From Trileptium ribeirensis (taxonomy: Eukaryota; Nematoda; Enoplea; Enoplida; Thoracostomopsidae): DNA of 64,000 bases. Position numbers and translations under genes: made by a program. The stretch lies in assembly GCA_030248225.1 (NCBI GenBank), contig JASANE010000453.1, positions 46,008 through 110,007 on the forward strand, written 5' to 3'. The notes under the pieces are model-generated. The model made no database searches, had not been told where the DNA came from, and was given only the letters and a program-made list of their open reading frames with translations. Of this stretch, positions 40,701-46,700 are shown one piece after another. Every line of letters starts with the position of its first letter. Position 1 is the stretch's first letter.

Positions 40701-43700
40701 TAGCCCCCCCGACCTGACCAAACTTAAATTTAAAAAAACCAAATTTAGCATACAGTCTTACAATAGGCCGGATATAAACATAGTAAAGCCCCACTAGAAT
40801 CGACCCATCTATTAAAAATTGTTAATGAAAATGTAGCCCCCCCGACCTGGCGTGTAGCCCCCTCCCCGACCTGTAGCCCCCCGACCGCATGTATAATAAA
40901 AGTAATCGAAGGTCGCAAGAATCATATTAGTATATAAGTTCATCATCATTGCACTATGATATGGGGCCGTGCTGTTAACTGGGCAGCTAGGAAACCCTTC
41001 TGCCTGCCCGCACATCTATTACACGCATTGTCCTTGGTATCATCACTTAAATGTAAACTGGTCATAGATCTATTGTATTTGTTTTACACCAGCTTACATC
41101 TAGAATGTATAGAAGTAGCTAAAGTTTGGCGCGTTGCATGTTGTAGGAAGCTGTAGCCCCCCCCCCCCCCCCGACCTGAGGTGTAGCCCCCCCCCGACTC
41201 AACATTTCGGGGTGCCATTTTTTACAAGGCCTAAGGATCTGCCTGAAATTTTTTCTCAGACGTCCCCCGCTCATGGTTGGTTTGTGAGCATAAAATGGTA
41301 TCTGTAGGTGCTGTCTCCGTTGCGCTAGAAATACTTCTGCGACAGGCTTGTTCTAAATTGGTCGATTTTAACCCCAATAATGCCCTAGCAGCATCAATTT
41401 TAGGTCGCAAGTGCTCCAAATGGCTTGACTAGGACCATTTTGGATGGACTTGCATAAAAACAGACCATGGTTCGCGTGTCACTCCGTCAACACTACAGAA
41501 TAATGACTTATTTCGGATTAAAATTTGACCCCCAGGGGGGCCCTTTCCAACCCCTGTAGCAGGTTTCAGGTAGCTCGTTTTGCATAGAGACCTCGATATT
41601 CGAAAAATTCAGGGTTTTTTACATCGGAAGGGGTCTAGACACTGTACATTCGAAAACGTTTCATTTTGGCTTCAAAAAGTGGTGTTTCAAAAGTACATGG
41701 TTTCGTGAAATGACCCATTTAGTAAAAGTAATATATGGGATTTCGGAATAAAGATTTTAGCTAAAATGGATATAATTAGTAAACACGGGGGGTTTCGGCC
41801 GAGTGGGGGGACGGACATGGGGAAAATCTCACGAACATGGGGGATTTAGAAAGTGGGGGGGGGGTCAAACCCCCACCCCCCACTGTGGACAGGCCAGTAA
41901 TTTCGCCATTATTTCGGCTAGTAAGAATTCTTCACTTCGCTCGCTGCATACATTACTTCCAGAATTCTTATAGCATTTTGAGCGTTAGGTTAATTAGTGA
42001 GTTTTTGTAAACAGCTGTGTTTCTTAACACATCTTTTATTTTCGATCGTTTTTCACAGTCGACTGTTCATATTTTAGCTGTTTGGCTAGAGTCTAGTACT
42101 GTACTCGCCAGAAATGATTGCCAGCAAGCCGCAAGCTAATGGTTTTGCTTGAAATTTCAAAAGTATTAAAATTAATAATAAACTATTTTCAAAGAATTGC
42201 TTTCAAGCGAGCCTAGAGCGATCGGCGGATTTTTTTGGCTGGTACGGTAGCAGGTATAGTAGTATACAGTATGCCTGCGAAAAACAGAGGTATTTATTAT
42301 CTGTTTTAATTCACATATTGTAGTCATTTTATTATTTGTGTCTTTTTTTAAGCGTCGAATATTTTTTTAAAGCTGGACAACAACGGTCGTCAAGTGACGC
42401 TAAAGTTGGGTGATTTTGGATGCTCAATTCGTCTAATGAATCGAACGCAAACGAACAATAATGAACTGAACGATTTCGTTGGGACATATCGTAAGTTTTA
42501 TAAAACGTTTATTTTATTGCGACACGTGATTTACAGTCTTATAAAAATTCAGAGTGAGTTCTCGGAACTAAATTGCTGCAGCTAGCTCTCTATTTGCTCT
42601 AAACACATGCACGTTCCACTGTTTTAATCCCATTTTTGTTGTTAAAATTTTTAAACAATTGCGTTAGGATTATAACGTGATGTAATCGAAAATTTTCACT
42701 GATATAACTTTTAACTCCCGCAGTCAGCGATCGATGGCTTTTAAAAGTTGAACTCAGTTGTTGTCGTGCATTTCGTTTAACCATATTTTACATATTGGTG
42801 ATATTTGAGAACAGTAGCGTGTATGATGATTCCCGTGTAACGTTGGTCCAAAATAACATGTTATGAGTTCACAGAATTCGATCACAATCTTCAAAATTGG
42901 CTACAGTTAATGCGAAGTTACATTTTAACAAGAAAACTTCTGTTTCCTTTAACGAAGCAAAATAATTACTTTGGTGTAACATTTATAAGAATTGCGATTA
43001 CTTGTATATGTTGGATGTAATGACAAATATTGGATGCCACTCGTTACATCTAGATGATATATTTGCGCAAATCAGTAAAGGTGACTGAAAATAATTAAAA
43101 TAATGTAAAATAACCTATTCATTTTTGAGTAAAAAATGCCAGGCGTTGACCACATTCTTGATTAAAACACATGATTAGGACAATTTTTTATCAAGGGTTT
43201 GTGCTTCAGTTGCACTGAGACACCGTGAGTTAGTAGAAAGTATAATTGAAAAAGTCATTACCTGTCCGTTTTCACAACATCCAAGAAATAATATATAACT
43301 AAAACGTCAGTATTCGTCTGAATATAACATACTCTCCCGCCATAAATCGAAAACGATCGAAGTCGCAGTGGATCGAAATTACGTTTGATCGCAATCGATC
43401 TAAATCTATTGAAATTTCGTTTATTCGAAATCAATCGAAACTTTGTTTAACCGATATCGATCGAAATTTAGCTATTATTTTGCACATATTTTTGGCCACG
43501 CTGTATCTCAGCAGCAAATGCTAATATCTTGCAGGAAATGTTATTAATAAATGAAGATTGCTGTCTATACTTAAATATTCATAACAATAATTGAGCTCAC
43601 CGTTATAATAATGGGTTAGTTGTACTTGTAGCCACCGACATAGTTACGATATTACACAGCAATAAATTATAACCTTGAGGGATGGGGTTTTGCATAATGC

Positions 43701-46700
43701 TACAGTATTATTCTATTTGTATTTTCAGCTTATATGGCGCCTGAAATATTTTCGTCTTCTGAAACGGGTCCTTCTCGCGGGTATGGAAAGCCTGCCGATA
43801 TTTGGAGTGTTGGCTGTGTTGTGCTCGAAATGCTTACGGGCAAGGTAAGTAAACTCGATTGGGCATGGTGCAAACACAGTTATTAGGATTTGACTGAACT
43901 ACATAACGTGGTGTGTTTCTGAATTATCCGCACCCTTCCGAAAAGTGGGGTATGGGATTTGTGTGGGAGGGGGGCATGTTCATTTCGGGTGAAATTTCAA
44001 TCTCGAATTCGCCAACCTTAATAAGTTTTACTATCCTTACATTGTTGATATTCCATGTTGTCTTAGTCTAAAATTTAATAACTTATAACAAATTAATTAA
44101 CTTATTTGTTGCTTTTGCGGTACAAAAATATTGTGAACGCGTAAAAAACATTAAGTCTTGCAATATTTTGCTTATAGTTAACCTGGATGACTTCGTTTTT
44201 AATGAAATTTTGGTGCAGATTGTACTTATTGACTGTTATAGCATGGAACGCTGTCGTAATGATTTTCGAGTAAACTGTTTTCAGCGAAAGTCGTCACGAA
44301 TTACATGTATATTACAAAACTCATATTAACTAGCTTGCTTTGTTCATTTTATTGTAGCCTCCTTGGCATGATCGCAATCAGTGTCACATCATTTATCAGG
44401 TGGGTTGTGGTAATCCTCCTCCAATGCCGAACTCATTGAGTCTGTTGGCGAGAGATTTTTTGAAGTAAGAGATTTACCTAATTCTGCGCATGATTACTGA
44501 CAAAATTTTGTGATTTTTGATTGTTGTATAAACTGTAAAATGCAGTGCTCCTCAGAAATGAGTGCTGTTCGTTCGATGTTTGTTTCAAGTTAGATCGATT
44601 TAGAAATAGTCTTCTGTTCGATGGTAGTTCGAGAATTTCAAAATTTTATTCGAAATGTGTTTGACATCTGTTCGAAAATTTTCTCGAGTTTTTAATATTT
44701 TCCAGGGATCTTCGAAGTTTGTCCCAAACGTATTCGAGTTTTGTTTAAGAATGTGTAAATTTTGTTCGATTTTTTCGATGTTCGCTCGTTCGAATAACGA
44801 TAGTCATTTCTGGTGAGTACTGTAGTTGGAATAAGTGATTACCGGTGACGTTTCACACAAATATACAACTGTCGGATCAATGGCTAAAGTATTTACTTTC
44901 GGTCGAATTTGTCCGCAGAACCCGAAACATATGAACATTTACTAGTATCATAGAGTATTACACTCTTCCAACACTTGCCAGCATTGATTCGGATTCCGCG
45001 TATTCTGTGACAAGGTAATAGCGAAGTGTTGAATTTCTGTGAGCTTTAACGCAGACGCATTCTGACGAAATGGTTCTTTCACGTAAGTGGAATATTATTG
45101 GTTTGAATCGGGACAATACGATCACCCCATAATTTCAGTCTATTACTTATAACAAAGTATCTTACTGGTTGCGCGAAGGAAGGATTAATTTAAGCGACAC
45201 AGATTTTTGCTAGTGTTTCGTTATTTTCGTCACTTGGCTTTGGGTGTAGCGGGTTTCAGAAGAATTAGTTATAAATACATGAATCTGGTGAAATTGTGAC
45301 ATAAAAATTGTTTGTTCAGTTGTATGAAGTGAGTTTTCGTAGTTATGTTACCAGCCAGCAAACGCTGGAAAGTTTTTTCAAAAATATTTGCTTTGAGTTT
45401 TCTGGCGTATTATCATGTTTCAGTATCATTTCTATTCTATACTGAATTCTGTCGGCTGTTATTAGGCGATACTGTGTCAAATATATTTGATTGATAATGT
45501 GTACAGTCATCGACAGAATTATCTACATAAAAACGCGCGAACACGCGCGTTTTATGCCCATTTGCGTTTGTGTGCATTCAAACGTGTTCGCGTGCCTATA
45601 CGTTTAAAAGTGTTTGCGTTCATCGTGCGTTTAAACGAGCATTTAAATTTGATTACATATTTCCAGTGGTAACTGATTTCGGAAAATGATGTAATATTTA
45701 TTGTTGGATTTGCCTTAGGTAATAACAACCATTAAGGGTTCCGATTTTGCTGCGTAACCATTGAGTAAACTAAGTATCTGCTGCAGCAATCTTTCTGATT
45801 TTTCAGTGGTTAAACATATTAGAAGTGTGCATTCCCTAGGATATAAATGGGGATCCAAGTCGTTTTTTTTCAGAAATGTAGTAGTGTTGTAACAGTTTTG
45901 CAGGCACTAACCGCGAAATTCAGGTAGTTAGCTTTCCGTGCATGGTCGAGTGGTCTAGCGCTCTATCTCTTTCTACCAGTATAAAAGTGTGTGTTCAAAT
46001 GACGCCGGCTCCTGAATTTTTACATTTGGAGTCGTTTTTCTTCCAAGAAAATTAATGATGCTCCTAACATAAAAAAATCATTATTGCACTAACATGGAAC
46101 TTTGAAAACGTGTTTGAAGTCTTTGCTATGTACTTTTTCTGTTGATGTGAATTAATAAACGATAAAGTTATATGCCACATTCGAGACTTTGCAGTTAAAA
46201 TGTTAACGAGCAGAACTATAAAACCATTGATTACAATATAATAGGCTTCAGGTTGAATATATGACCCCAAAATTGTAGGAAACCAACGGTCCGTGTGAAG
46301 CATCTAGTAGCTTGTCGCTATTCAGATAATATTACAACTGTGAGTTTAAAGGAATTTGCGTACGTGGGCGTTTGAAGCGTTTGTGAGCGCGTGCGGTTAA
46401 TTAAATTTGCGTGTGTCCGCTTGTTCGTGCGCAGTTAGGTTAATTCAGGTTGTGATTGCAGTTTTTTTAGAATAATGTATTACACTATTAAACATAATGT
46501 GATATTAATGCTAATGACCATATTTATGTGTCAAAGTGACTAAACTGAGGGCGCTTTCTCAAGGATGCGTAATAGACTATGTTGTGTGAAAAATGTGTAC
46601 CAGTATCCATAAAATGGTGCTGCAAAACTGATTACATACATGGTGATTTGAAGATGCAGCTTTTGCAGTGCAGTTTTTCGTTTATTTCCCATTCTCTACA

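Noticed and set aside
40480..41220. CRISPR-like array because of repeated GTAGCCCCCCCGACC
   Set aside because: Spacing is irregular, C runs vary in length, and the block lies inside a eukaryotic transposon.
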